Of a DNA stretch of 64,000 nt, positions 37,025 through 49,566 are shown piece by piece. The translations under genes were made by a program, and so were the position numbers. Location: contig OZ005655.1 of assembly GCA_963930645.1 (NCBI GenBank), positions 134,047,626-134,111,625 of the forward strand. The letters run 5' to 3'. Source of the stretch: Salticus scenicus. Taxonomy: Eukaryota > Arthropoda > Arachnida > Araneae > Salticidae. The number at the start of each line of letters is the position of its first letter. Position 1 is the stretch's first letter. The notes below the pieces were generated by a model. That model did not search any database and had not been told where the DNA came from. It worked only from the letters and a program-made list of their open reading frames with translations.

Positions 37025-39496
37025 TTAAAAAAATCTCAAATTACAACAATGATTATGTAATTTATTTATTTATTTTTATTTATTATTATTTTTTTAAATA
37101 AAAATATTACATACATTTTCTTTTCTAGGAAATTAAAAATAAGCAGTCTTATTAAATATATTTTGAAAAAAGCCGGCATGTTAAATCGTAACATTATGCA
37201 ATTTAGGCAATTTCTTACATGAATTCAAATTTAAACTATCCTCATTAAGCACGTTTCTAAAAGTAACCTTCCTCTTTAATATGTAAAACAAATGACATCG
37301 GGTTAGGAAGACAAAGTAATTGTTAGCTTGAAGATGGATTATCATAAAATTTGTTGCTCATTGCTTCGTCTTTGAACTTCAATTCATTTAGGTTTGAGAG
37401 AATGTTTAGAAAGTTAATGTTAAGAGAGTTGGTGTATCTGACTCTTTCAACGCTTATCAAATTGCTGTTAATTACTTTAACAGACATCCACATTTCTAGT
37501 TGTGTTTTAATTAACAGATGATATCAGATCTATTAAGCACTTTGTGAGTGCAATTATATCAATCGGAGGACTGTAAATTATTTTCTCATACTGCTTATGA
37601 ATTTACAACTTCAAAGTTTTCAACTTTATTTATCCTGCAATCAGCGGGATCTTTAAAATAGAGAAGACTACAATGAAAGTAATTAAGTATCTAAGAACGT
37701 AGCATTAAATTATTAAATTGCACTAAAATAAATTCAATAAATATATCGGTTTTATTACTTTTATCTTGTCATATATACATATGCTCTCAAAAAAAAAAAA
37801 AAAAGTTTAATTTAAAATTTGAGATACGTAAATTATTCTGTATCATTTTAAAAACTACATTTGAAAAGAAGACATTTAACGATAAAAAAAAAAAAAACGA
37901 AGACATTTAATTTAAAAAAAAAAAATCCATGCACGACTGTGAGGCTTCATTCAGTCACTTTAACGCTCTGGGTTAGAAGCCTATTTAGTTTAGCTTGGCC
38001 TTGTGTTAAAATTGAAATGTGAGAAGTTCTAGAAGAAGTTGAATAGTTTTAGTGTTCAATTTAGTGTGTGTCGGTATTTTAAGGTTAAACATTTTAAGGT
38101 AAAAGAAGAATCTCTCCAGATCGGAGATTAGCTAATTTTTAAAGTGGAAGTAGCGTAAGCGCGATACTGAAGTTACTCACACACAAATGACATACTCATA
38201 ACAATTAGAATTCACCAGCTTGCTATACCTCTGGTGAGTGATTTATTTAATAGATGCTTCAGGATTAAGAGTTTCAGTATAATTAAGTGAAAGCTAACTA
38301 TTACTTCTTAAAAGTTCAAAACAAAATAATTTGATTTTACTCAACTGCTGTTTATTCGAATTAAACACATTTGGGCAAGTAACCATGGGGGAACAAAATG
38401 AGGTTGCTAGAAAGCATTATTTACAATGGCGCCCAAATATTTTTGATAACCTACTCCCACTCCCCCACCCCTCTTCGCTCAATAGAGTTAATTTCACTGG
38501 ATCAAATAATATCAATGTCTTTCTCAAAAAAAAAAAAAAGTATATACATATATATATATATATATATAAGAATATTGCGAACTAAATAGGAAGCCAAAAC
38601 AAAATAAATATAATTTATTTAAACATTCATTGAAAATGAACGCAAAATTTGGTTTAAGACGGTTGTGTCTATTGTATTTTGCCACATATTTACGCTACCC
38701 TTGAGCGTAGGATTAAAAAAAAAATTGACAATGATACTGATCAAGCTATGTTACGCCAATAACTGTATAGTCGTAGCTTGACGTACAACGATAGGCCAAC
38801 CCACAGCATTTTCTTTACGAAATCTAGACATTATTAAGCATTTCGATCTTCTTTTGTCCTTTACTGATGTTTTAGAAATAATATTACCCTCTTTAAAATC
38901 CAAATTGAAAATAATTAAGAAATGAAAAATGCCACTTCTTGTAAGACTCTTTTTCAAAACTCTATCTAAGTAACAGCACTGGCACTCTGCTAATATGGGA
39001 AAGAAAAATCATAGGCGGTAACAATATTCTTCCCTCCCAATTTTTTCAACCGTTTCTTTCCTACTCCAAGAAATAATGCTATCTGTCGCAGCCACGCAAT
39101 GGTTTTATAGTTTATTTTTATTTTATTTTATTTTTATTTTATTTTTTTTTTTTTTTTTGCAAGGAATCAAAGAAAGTATCTTTACCATTATGGACTATGG
39201 ATTCAAATTATTTAAAGTGCGATAGCATCTAAAAGCCTCATTTAATTAAGCTAAAAGTTTGTACGAACGATATGTGCCACAGTCGCACGAATTGCAAATA
39301 TTTTTAAGAATCTAACACTTAGTATAGGTGCTCCAGTGATTGGCATGCTCCGATAATTGACCCGAAATAATTAATAGATAAGAAAAATAATAAATCATAT
39401 ATTTTACATATAATAATTTTAACATTTTATGACAAACACTGGAGCATAGGGTGCTAATAACTGGTAAAATGAATAACTAGCAGTGTCAAACACTGG

Positions 39497-40230
39497 AAAA
39501 GTTGCTCAATACTTTTGGCTTTTAAATTACGAAAAGGAAGTGTTTTAAAATCTCGCATATACGTAGTTAAAAATCATTTTTAAGAAATACTCATATTTCG
39601 TAAGTAATTTAGTATTTTTGCATTGTGATTACAGTTTGCTATGCTTAATATTGTACATAAAGTTTCCTAAAAATGACTTTTTACAGCGTATAATACACTA
39701 CGTATTATAATTAAAAAAGTAGATTATTTTTGCTTTTTTCTTTCAAGAAATCGTTGTATCTCCTTGAATATATGTGGTAGCCTCACAAATATTTATACAG
39801 GTTGTTAGAATAATCCCGGTAATCGCATTCTATAACCACAATTCATTTCAAGCATTAGTATTTACGGGTGATCCAAAATATTTTCATTTTTGTTTATTTT
39901 TTTACTATTCTCTCATTCAGGACAATATTTTTGCTGAAATATATGATGTATAACATATTGCTTATAATCACAAAGTTTCAAGATAATTCCTAAAGAATTT
40001 GGCTAGATATTTGACAAAACGTCTAAATTCGAAAGTGTCCAAATACTTATTGGTAGATATTCTATGTAAAGTTTAAAAATTAAAAAATTTAAATCTTCAA
40101 ACTTTTCTTTTTTTAATTAAATAATTTCAGTTTATTTAAATAATATTAATTGAGTTTGTAGATATCTTTTAAATAAATGTGTGTGGTAAGTTTTAAATCC
40201 TTAGGTGAACAATATTTTTTTATATATTGC
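39497..40230 (+). repeat. Left-arm-only 734-bp segment, a near-identical copy of 36022-36754
   Basis: The sequence from AAAAGTTGCTCAATAC to ATTTTTTTATATATTGC repeats 36022-36754 with few differences, in direct orientation 3.5 kb downstream. The right arm lacks it and instead has about 20 bp (around 59038-59058) between the matching flanks. No TSD or terminal structure is visible at the junctions, which argues for duplicative repair or template switching rather than transposition. Confidence 0.85.
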
Positions 40231-40439
40231 TGATAAAATGAAAAACTGGCAGTGTCAATTAGTGGAACGTTGAGTGGATGTCAAATAAAAATTCATAAAA
40301 GAATAACTGTTATCAAATGTATATATTTTAACATATATGTGATTCTAAATGTCTTTCATGACATATGTTCTAACTTAAGATTTCCAATAAATTTTTCTGA
40401 TGACTAGAACATTAAAAACATCAGAGATTGCTCTAAAAG

Positions 40440-40800
40440 TGTCAATCACTGGTACACTTATCCTACTTTTTTAAGGGGTACAAGGAAAAATCATTCTTAT
40501 TTTGAGAAAAGGATTCAAATTATTAAAAAGGCTAAATCGTCTAAACGCCTTACCCGATTAGGATAAAAATTTGCTAAGTATGCTATAGATCACGGTCGCT
40601 TACTTTGTAAAGATTTTGGTGAGAACAGAACTAATATTTCTTTTACAAAGGCACAAAGAAAAATCCTTTATCAATATGCACTCAAAATATTTGAAGTGCA
40701 ATAGGGTCTAAATACTACACTCGATTAAGATATAAATCGGTAGACAGTTTATAGGTGATTAGAAAAGCCGCTAATACCGTAATAATTTACAAAAGTGTAA
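40440..40800 (-). repeat. Degenerate satellite monomers in the left arm
   Basis: On the minus strand this reads as about two monomers of the 170-bp family (AAGGCGTTTAGACGAT, GATCTATAGCA, TTTGTGCCTTTGTAAAAG). The counterpart in the right arm is 58470-58780. Confidence 0.75.
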
Positions 40801-42520
40801 GACATAGATTTTTTTTTTTTTTTTAACCGGTATAAAAAGTAAATTTTGTATACATTGCGGTCTAAGGGTCATATCGGTCTAACCTATTTAAAGTTCTCTT
40901 TTGTAATGTTAAATAGTTTAAAACTTTAAAATATTAAATGTTTGATATTGCGAGATTATTATTTATATTTGTTTCACTGGGAAGCACAAAAGAATATGGA
41001 CTGATTACGATACGTTATCCGAGGTAAAACTTGGGGAAAGGGGGACCTCATACACTCTATTTTCACATATATTCTTTAAAAACTTCTTTTAGTAAAATTA
41101 ACTTCAACACTTGTTAATTAGAATATGTTTGAATGTCAAGTAGAGTCATTCCAGATTTTCAAAAAAACTGTATTTGAAATACTTTCAGGTTAATTTATTT
41201 CATTTAAATAGTTATCACCAAATTGAGTAAATCTTAAACGTTATACAAATCTTATGGACATTTATTTTATTTCGTTTAAATAGATTGACATTAAAAGAGC
41301 GAATATTCGACGTTTAGTTCTAAATTTCGCAAACCTACCCTTACAAATCATTATGCGGCAATATTTTATGAATTTTGCCATTACTCAACAATTTTGGGCC
41401 AGTAGATATTGTCATTCTTAATGTTTTTAAATATACATGTATATGTGGATTTTTTTTCTTTTTAATTTTGATATACAGTTAAGAATTTATGTCTACAAAA
41501 GGCGCTAAAAATAAAAATGTGGTTAAGTGGAAAAAGAGAAACATTTTCTGGGAAAAAGGGAGATTATACATTAAAAAATGATTAAAAATTCAGAATGTGC
41601 TATCTAAAAGCAGAGTTCATGAATGTAAAGAACGTTTTGTATAATCAACACACCATATGAAATACTAAATAAATGAAAAATATTGAATTATTTTAATGTC
41701 AAAGTTAACAAATAAAAAAATAATAAATGTGAATATATTAGATTATACTTAAATATAGTTTTCCTAAAACTTACGTGGAGAAAAAAACAATAACTTTTTG
41801 AATTATTTAGCATAATATAAGTAAAGATCTCCGATTTCAATTCTTTAAAAAAAAAAAAAAAAAAAGATTTAATTTTAACTTAGAATTTCATTTTCAAAGA
41901 AATATTTTTAAGCAAATTTTTATATTATTACATCGGAATGTAGAAAAAAAATATTTACTTTACAATAAATAAAAAATCGCATTTATATTTGCTTTTTCCT
42001 TGTAAAAATACGCGTCCTTAAATGTAAATATTTATTTGAAGCTCTGAATAAAATTTTCTTCGATTTTAGGAAAGAATATAACAAAAGTAAATATGAGAAT
42101 GTACAGAACTAAGCTTGATAAATAGATACCTATATTTAACAAAAGTATAAAAAATAAACGAACAGTTTTTAAATTAAATACAGAATTTATATATCATTTA
42201 ATAACTTGGAAGAAATTTCAAATTTCAAATTTCACATTTTTTTTTTTTCAATTTCTTTTAATCCAGAGCATAAATTATTTTTTTTTTCCTGAATAATACA
42301 AGATTGTAATAGTATCATTAATATATTAATTCATATTTCACATAAATGGCGTATTTTTTTATTTAATTTAATATAGTTTAATTAATTATTTGATTCAATT
42401 TAATTTAATTTTTTTTTTTTTTCTGGGGGGGGGGAGACATTTTTCTATGGTGAAATTGTAAATAAAAATTCATTCTAAATATATATATATGTGTGTGTGT
42501 CTATTTAGGTGATCAATATT

Positions 42521-43270
42521 AGGGTGATCATTTTAAACAGTACCCATTCGTTTTTCTTATTATCCTTAAATAGGACGGGTATAGCAACTATTCTAACACT
42601 GAACTACAATTGTTTGAAAATTGTTTAAGTGTGGGTGACAATTTCCAACACTGTTGGACTGTTAGAACTATATTTGTGAAGTAAAACAGAAATGGAGACG
42701 CGCAATTTTTTTTAATCCTGTAATAATTTAATTTATGAAAATCAAAATTTATTAAAAATTTTTACATTATCATTCCTACATTACATTTACATTATCATTA
42801 TCATTATCATTTTTACATTTTCATTTCATAGGCATTTCTTGCAAACATCGATGTATTAAAACATATCATAACTGAAGAAATCTCGTTAATAACACCAACA
42901 TTGCTGCGAAGTGTCAAAAATCTAGTTCGACGTGTTCATGTTTGCATTCAAAATGATGCCGAACATATTCAACATCTTCTGTGAGGAATGATAATGTAAA
43001 AAAAAAAAAATGAATTAAATTATGTTTTTCAAAAATAAAATAATACAGGATTAAAAAAAAAAAAAAAAAGAAAAAAAAAAAGAAATGCGCGTCTCCTTCT
43101 CTGTTTTACCTTCCAAATAAAGTTTTAACAGTCCAACATTGTTAAAAATTGCTTCATAAACTTAAAAAAGGTTCAATCAATCATACTTCAATATAAGAAT
43201 AGTTGCTAGATCCGTCAGATTTAAGAGTTATAAGAAAAACCCACGAGTACTCTTTTAAACTGATCACCTT
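42521..43270 (+). mobile_element. IS630/Tc1-mariner-type deletion derivative with long TIRs, left-arm copy
   Basis: The terminal AGGGTGATCA and its inverse TGATCACCTT bound about 750 bp, with inverted arms of about 220 bp (AAACAGTACCC, CCAACACTGTTGGACTG, GGAGACGCGCAATTT). Between the arms, at about 42857-42979 on the plus strand, an open frame of about 40 codons ends in a stop. It includes EEISLITPTLLRSVKN and RRVHVCIQN, resembling the C-terminus common to many arthropod IS630/mariner-like transposases. The element is therefore a deletion derivative that keeps the last part of its transposase gene. The right-arm copy is split by a Helitron. Confidence 0.78.
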
Positions 43271-43635
43271 GTATATATATATATGTGTGTGTGTGCGCGT
43301 GTGTGTGTGTGTACAGATATGCATATGTTATGTCATATATGTTATATACATGCATATGTAAAAAGAAAAAGCAAAACAGAAATGTGCGCGTATTTTTCAT
43401 GGAATGACAATAATATTCACAATAAAAAAAACTTTAAACTTAACATTTGACAAAACATTTATATAAAATAAAGTATAAATACTATTTTTTTTTTTTTTAA
43501 TTACAATGCCAAACATACAAAAAATTCGTTTAATGACAAGACTATGAAACTTGAACAAACATTTTATTTTTAATGTATCTGAGATACAGATACAAATCAT
43601 TCAATTTTCCATGATGTTTGTTTTTTCCTTTTTTA

Positions 43636-45742
43636 TCTATATAAATAAAGAGAAGTGTCTATGTGTGTGTCGCTCTGTCTGCGCTGTGGTGCTCAAACTA
43701 CTCATCGCAGAGCTACAAAATTTGGCAGATGGATACCTGGGACTCAGCAGGTGTGCTTCTCATCGAGATTTTTTCGAATTTCGAATTTGATTTTTTAAAA
43801 TTAATTTTATTTTCGATTTTAAATATGGGCTTCAATGTTCATTTTTATGAAATTGTTCTTTCGTATCAATTGTCTGCGTATCTTAGCAACGGCTATTACT
43901 CTATTTATTTTTAATTTATTTATTTCTTTAAATGATAGTATATAGTAGAAAAAATTAAACTGATTAAAATTAATGTTTAATTAATTTTTATTTAATTAAA
44001 TTTCTTTCAAAAGAAAATCTAATTTTTATTTTATTTATTATATTGGTCAGAATCAAATCGTAATATATTGTGAAGATACAATACTCGGTTCAAAAACTAA
44101 AATATTTAATACTAGCAGGCTACGCCCGCTTCGCTGGTCACTATATTTAAATGAATTTTAGAAAGAATTATCAATATTTATTTTTTTACACCACATTATA
44201 CACAAAAACTAAAAAAAAAGTAACTAAAATTGCTTCAAACCTCGCTTTTCGGGTACTCGCTGTCTACGGCAGCTCTTTTCCCTCCCGCACTGCATCAGGT
44301 CTATGTTTCCATTGCCTGCAGAAAGATCTTTCCCAGGCACTTTAATCTGGATATTTATCGACGACAGGAAAGATCTGCTACTATTTAAGAACTACGATTT
44401 TAAAGATGACTGTATCTCAGCATCTATTAAATATTTTAGTTTTGAACCATGTATTTTATAGCCCATGCTATTTACACTATATTACGATTTGATTTCGACC
44501 AATGTAATAAAATAAATAAAAATAAAAAGTAGATTAATATATATATATATATATAAACAAATAAATTTTAATCAATTTAATCCTTTTTGCTATGTATGTA
44601 CTTCCATTTTTCCCGATAAATACTGTAAATAATAATAATAATAATTAAAAAAAAAGTTTTTTCTTTTAAAAGAATTAATTAAAAAATGAAAAATAAGAAG
44701 TTGGTCTACAATAAAAACTTAAACGTAACTGTTATAAAATCGTTTTTTAAAATTAAAACTATTAATTATACTTAATTTTTTCTACTGCATTACAATTTTG
44801 TTTCCAATTAAAAAAAAAAAAAATCGCCTTTAAATGAATGTATTAAATAAAAATAAGTTGCGTAATAGCCGTTGCTAAGATACGCAGACGATTGAAGCAA
44901 AATAATAATTTATGAAAAATGAAACAAAGAAGCCAATATTTAAAATCGGAAAAACATTAATTTAATAAATTCAAATTCGAAATTCGAAAAAATCTCGATT
45001 AGGTGCACACTTGCAGGGACCCAGGTACCTATATGCCAAAATCTAAAAATTTAATATGTTTAATTTTTTCTACTGTATGTGTATAACTATTTGATTTCAA
45101 TAAATATAATAAAAAAGATTTCTTCCTCAAATGAATTCAAATAAATAAATAGTTTAATAGCCGTTGCTAAGATACGCAGACTTTTGAAACGAAACAAATT
45201 TCTGAAAAATGAAACATTGAAGCCAATATTTAAATTCGAAATAACATTAATTTAAAAAATTCAAATTCGAAATTCGAAAAAATCTCGATGAGGTGCACAC
45301 CTGCAGGGGCCCAGGTACCTATATGCCAAATTTGGAGGCTCTGCGATTAGTAGTGTGAGCACCAGAGCGCAGATACACACACAGACACTCATACATACAC
45401 TTCTCTTTATTTATATAGATATGCTAAGATACAGTAATCTGTAAAATTGAATTTCTTAAATAATAGGAAATCCACCTGTTTTCGATAAATGCACACATTT
45501 AAGTGCCCTGTAAATGGCTTTCTGCAAGCAGTGGGAACTTGGACCCGATGCATTACAGGCGGAAAAAATGATGCCGTAGGCAGCGTGTTCCCGAAGCGAG
45601 GTTTAGAGGGATTTCAATGTAGATTTCTTTTTCTTTTTCATTTTTTCCTATTTATAAAATGATATAAAAAATAAATACTGATTAAATTCTTTTGGAAATT
45701 CATTTAAATATAGTTACCAGCAAAGCGGGCGTAGCCTGCTAG
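43636..45742 (+). mobile_element. Non-autonomous Helitron hosting a nested sibling Helitron
   Basis: The 5' end TCTATATAAATAAAGAGAAG follows A (43635). The 3' end is CTAG (45739-45742) followed by T, with the hairpin GCGGGC-GTA-GCCTGC just before it. A minus-strand Helitron of the same family (44112-45419) is inserted inside, so the outer element alone is about 0.8 kb. No protein is encoded. Confidence 0.9.
44112..45419 (-). mobile_element. Nested Helitron, minus strand (1.31 kb)
   Basis: Its 3' end on the minus strand is CCTGCTAG (plus 44112-44119) and its 5' end is TCTATATAAATAAAGAGAAG (plus 45400-45419). The ends are nearly identical to those of the host Helitron, in opposite orientation. 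The host sequence closes across it as TTAATA/TATGCTAAG. Paralogues at 32730 and, inverted, at about 44420 read TTAATAGATGCTGAG with the same spacing, so nothing was duplicated or lost and the site is A/T. Confidence 0.92.
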
Positions 45743-48624
45743 TATTCATTATTTTAAAATATTTCTTATAAATTATTCATTATTTTTCTTTCTTAATATT
45801 ATCAGCATTAAATATTGAATTGTAAACATAAAGTTAATTAAATAAAGTTAGTTAAAAAGTAAACACGAAAATAAACACTCATAGTTAAAAAGTAAACACA
45901 AAATATCATACGGTTTATTTTCATGCTTTTCCTATTTCAATAATACTAATAAAAATATAAGAGAAAAGGATTAATTCTCAAGATATACTTTTCTTTCCTT
46001 TTTAATAGAAATTGAAAATTATATCTGATATATTTTTTTTCTATTTTGTGTAGTATACAGAATGTTCGAGAAATATCCAGAATATTAAAGTTCTAGAATA
46101 ATTCAGAGTTTAGACAAATAAGAATTAATATATATATATATAGAATTCCAGTATTTGAATTTAACTATCGGAACTGGGATTTGAACTGTGGACGGAAAGG
46201 TCTGAAATCCAGTGTTCTGCAAAGGAAGCCATAGACGATCGCTTGATATTCATATTTGTGTCGAAGTAACATATACTAACAATAATTTCCAAATTTGAAG
46301 CTGGCTTGAAAAGGGACAAGCAGCGCGCATTGAACAAGCTTTAATTCTAAATTAAAGATAAATTTCTTGAGTTTAATAGCATATTAAAATTTCTAAGTAA
46401 AGTCTCAAGATAATAGCTAATAAATACAAAGAGTTGTTAAAAATGTGGGAAAAATAAACAAGATTATCACTTTTATATGTATTTGAATTTTTTTTTTAAA
46501 TTAGCAAATATTTGTATATTTGCTTAATATAAAGTTTTATATATGTGTATGAAACGTAGTGTAGCATAACTGTGAAATATTTAATTTATAATTTAAACGA
46601 ATTTTATCATAATAATTATTAAAAGGATTAAATATTAAGGTATGATATATTTAGATATTTTTAATAACTTTCTTCTTATTTCAGAAAAAAATAAGAAGAA
46701 AGTTATTACCCATTTTTTCCTATTGTTCTGTTATATGACATATGAATAATAGTATGTGTGCGAATATTTTGTCAGCTGGAACATGTAGGGGTATATATAA
46801 ACTTCTGCTAGTCTGAATTATGAGCTCTCTTCGCCTCCATCTGAATATTTTCTTCAATTCTCATTATGCTCGGCGTTGTTTGTAACTTCTGTTTGAGGTT
46901 GCAGAATTATTTTTTCAGTTTATTTTGGACACTTAAGTGAATATTTTTTTATGTGAATTATACATTTTTTAAAATTATACTTGTGGTTAAATAATTAGAC
47001 AAGTAACTATATAAATGCAAATTTCATCTTCTTTGTTATAGTTTCCTATTTACAGGAAGGGTCAAATATCTTAAATAAAATATTAAAAAGAAAATTCAAA
47101 TTTTGTAATATTTAGTTTTCTTAGGTTTAATTAACCTAATTAATTTTAACAAAATAAATAAATTTGGATAAATAAACGGGATAAAAAAATTTATATTTGA
47201 AGTATATATCATCACTGAAAAAAAAAATCTATCTATATATATATATATATATATACATACTTATTTAGGAAAAAAAATCTATTGGGAAAAAAAAAAAGAA
47301 AAATGGAATATCTTATTTTTATTTCCTTACAACATATGATGGATCGTTCGTGATTTTTCTTCTTAGATTTCAATTTATATATATATATATATATAAAGCC
47401 GTTGAAAACTGTGTAGATAACGCGACAGTGTTTTGGACTTTTTGAGATTCCGAAAGAAGTTTTTACAAGCATCTTCGTACGTAAAAAAGTTAATTAAAAC
47501 AACCGTTGAAAAGTAACAAAACTGGTGTGAAACATTTTTGTTATTGCTACATGATATAAAAACGTTTAGCCAAAGAATGGCGTGTCGCTTGTTTAATATT
47601 AAAAACGATAGGTGTTTTAGTTGGGGTAGATATCAGTTTTATGAAGTTAAAAATCAGATGAATATATATATAAGTGAAGAAATAAATCGAAATTGCACAG
47701 AAGTGGTTTTTTATTTATTTATTTATTTATTTTTTTTTTTTTTAAGGAATTTTTCTGCATTTCCTTCGAGAAATATTTTTTTCTGAAATGTTATAATAAT
47801 TTGGGTAATCAGAATCATTTATGGCTTAGTGAATTATCGGAAGAGTTAAAATCGAAAAGAGACAAGTGATAGTACAGAAATCTATTGTAGTGATCAGAAA
47901 CTTCATTTTACAGTTCTAGTAACAATTAATGAATCTCAAATGTTGGCCATCCTCCCACATTCTACCACAGCAAATGATGATCAGAATTAATGACTGGTAG
48001 AGACAGGATGTTATTTATCAGCAAAGACGATCTCTTTTGATAACCAAAGGGTTAACCAATTCTATGCCAATTCTATGTAGTATTATTGGGGATGTACTTT
48101 ACTGAACCTAGTACAATATAATTATTTGTTTGATGACATGGCATAATGTTGTTCAGAGAAATTTGTTTCCTGAGCATAAAGACCGAATGTGACATCGTTG
48201 GAGTCGGGTGTGGATCACTTACTTGTCCTGATGCAGTCATGGGTGTGACGTATCTTTTGACACAGAGGGAAATAACCAAGAGGAAATAACCATGTAAAAA
48301 ATAAACAAAGTTAAATGAACAATATAGAGCGGTATCAGCATATTTTCATATATTGGTTTGCTGTTTAGCTCTGCCGAAAATTTAAGAAACCAGATCAATT
48401 CAGACGAGATACTGAGACTTTAATATCACCATTTAAGCTGCAAACATTAAAATTATTTTCTTTTAATGTATCATAAAGACGGAGTTTTGTTTATTCCATC
48501 ATTTTATTTCCTGATGACTGGTGAACATAAAATCTGTCATGGCCGAAATGTCCTCCATGTTCCCATCAAAATATACTATTGTGGATCACATAAATGGGCG
48601 ATCCATCACCACGTAGAGAATCAG
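45743..48624. other. Spacer of the giant inverted repeat, AT-rich
   Basis: No gene is recognised. A TATA-like GTATATATAAAC at about 46793 precedes a less AT-rich stretch (to about 46900) that could be promoter- or LTR-derived, but no open frame follows. TA tracts lie at about 46128-46141, 47234-47254 and 47376-47394. A weak tRNA-like sequence is at 46158-46240. Confidence 0.5.
46158..46240 (-). other. tRNA-like sequence, possible SINE head
   Basis: On the minus strand, AGAACACTGGATTTCAGACC is followed 14 nt later by a B-box-like AGTTCAAATCCCAG, spacing close to that of a tRNA. The stems are poorly paired and no anticodon is secure. It could be a decayed tRNA or the 5' part of a tRNA-derived SINE. 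Confidence 0.35.
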
Positions 48625-48959
48625 TTTTTTTTTTCTATGTGCATGTACATAACATATGCATATCTAAACACACGCACACACACACACATATATATATATA
48701 TATACAGGGTGATCAGTTTAAAAGACTACCCGTGGATTTTTCTTATAACCCTTTAATCTGATGGATCTGGCAATTATTCTAACATTGAAGTAGAATGATT
48801 GTTTGAAAGCCTTTTTATGTTTATGAGACAATTTCTAACAATGTTGGACTGTTAAAACTTTATTTGTGAGGTAAAACAGAAATGAAGACGCGCAATTTTT
48901 TTAACCCTGTAATAATTTTATTTTTGAAAAACATATATATATATATATATATATATATA

Positions 48960-49566
48960 CTAGCTGACCCGACAAACGTTGTTTTGTCATATAAATTATT
49001 TCTAGAGAATCGTTTGCTAGAAAAAAATAACTAACTTATTGTGTGTAAGGATGTGGTATATAAGTGAAACAGGTATGGAACGCTGTGAATGGTGACTGTG
49101 AATTCCGATTATAACGTAAAAGACATAATTACCGAAATTTTCGCTACTTGCTTCTTGCTACTTGCTACTTGGTACTTTCTACTTGCTACTTGTTATTTAA
49201 AACCTCCGCTGAATGTCGAACAGCACAAAATTTTATTTCATACGGCAACTATTTCAATTTATGAGAGAATCTCTGATAGCAACGAATTTCACATGGAAAT
49301 TCCCTCTTTTTTGAATAAGCTGTAACAATCTGGACCGATTTGAGGAAAATTTTTATCAAAAAGTTATTACAATATCTAACATCATTACATGTACATTTAT
49401 CACAATTCCATCAATCGATGCATGTGAGTATGTGTATAGTATGAGCGAAGTGAAATGTAGAGTTCGTATTAAATAAAAACTTAAACTCGTTTTAATTAAA
49501 GGTGAAAAAGTTGAAACTCAATTTAATTTATAACAGGTATATTTTTTTTATCTACAAAAACTTAAT
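48960..49566 (-). other. Helitron 3' non-coding region and terminal hairpin
   Basis: Downstream of the original stop codon (49567-49569) about 0.6 kb runs to the 3' terminus. It includes a CTACTTGCTACTTG-type short tandem at about 49142-49195, a CTGGACCGATTTGAGG motif at 49332 on the plus strand, and the terminal hairpin at 48971-48988. Confidence 0.8.

Larger units (their letters stand above)
35846..43370 (+). repeat. Left arm of a giant inverted repeat
   Basis: Running left to right, this arm matches the reverse complement of 62856 down to 48625 (with the Helitron 48960-56135 removed). Anchors include GATGATATCAGATCTATTAA (about 37516, inverse near 61188), the hairpin at 36994-37024, and the 750-bp DNA element at 42521-43270. 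Identity looks close to 90%, with many small indels. No host gene is evident. Arm-specific differences are a 734-bp duplicated segment here (39497-40230) and a MITE and a Helitron in the other arm. Confidence 0.9.

Noticed and set aside
38751..38957. A 68-codon open frame conserved at protein level in both arms (also 59587-59790), which looked like a conserved small gene
   Set aside because: Comparing the two arms codon by codon I count about 3 silent and at least 12 amino-acid-changing differences. This is a neutral pattern with no sign of selection on the protein, so I treat the frames as chance openness in duplicated DNA.
48466..48756. A 96-codon open frame in the spacer and inner arm
   Set aside because: No recognisable domain. 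Its C-terminal part runs through a (CA)n(TA)n tract into the TIR of a transposon.
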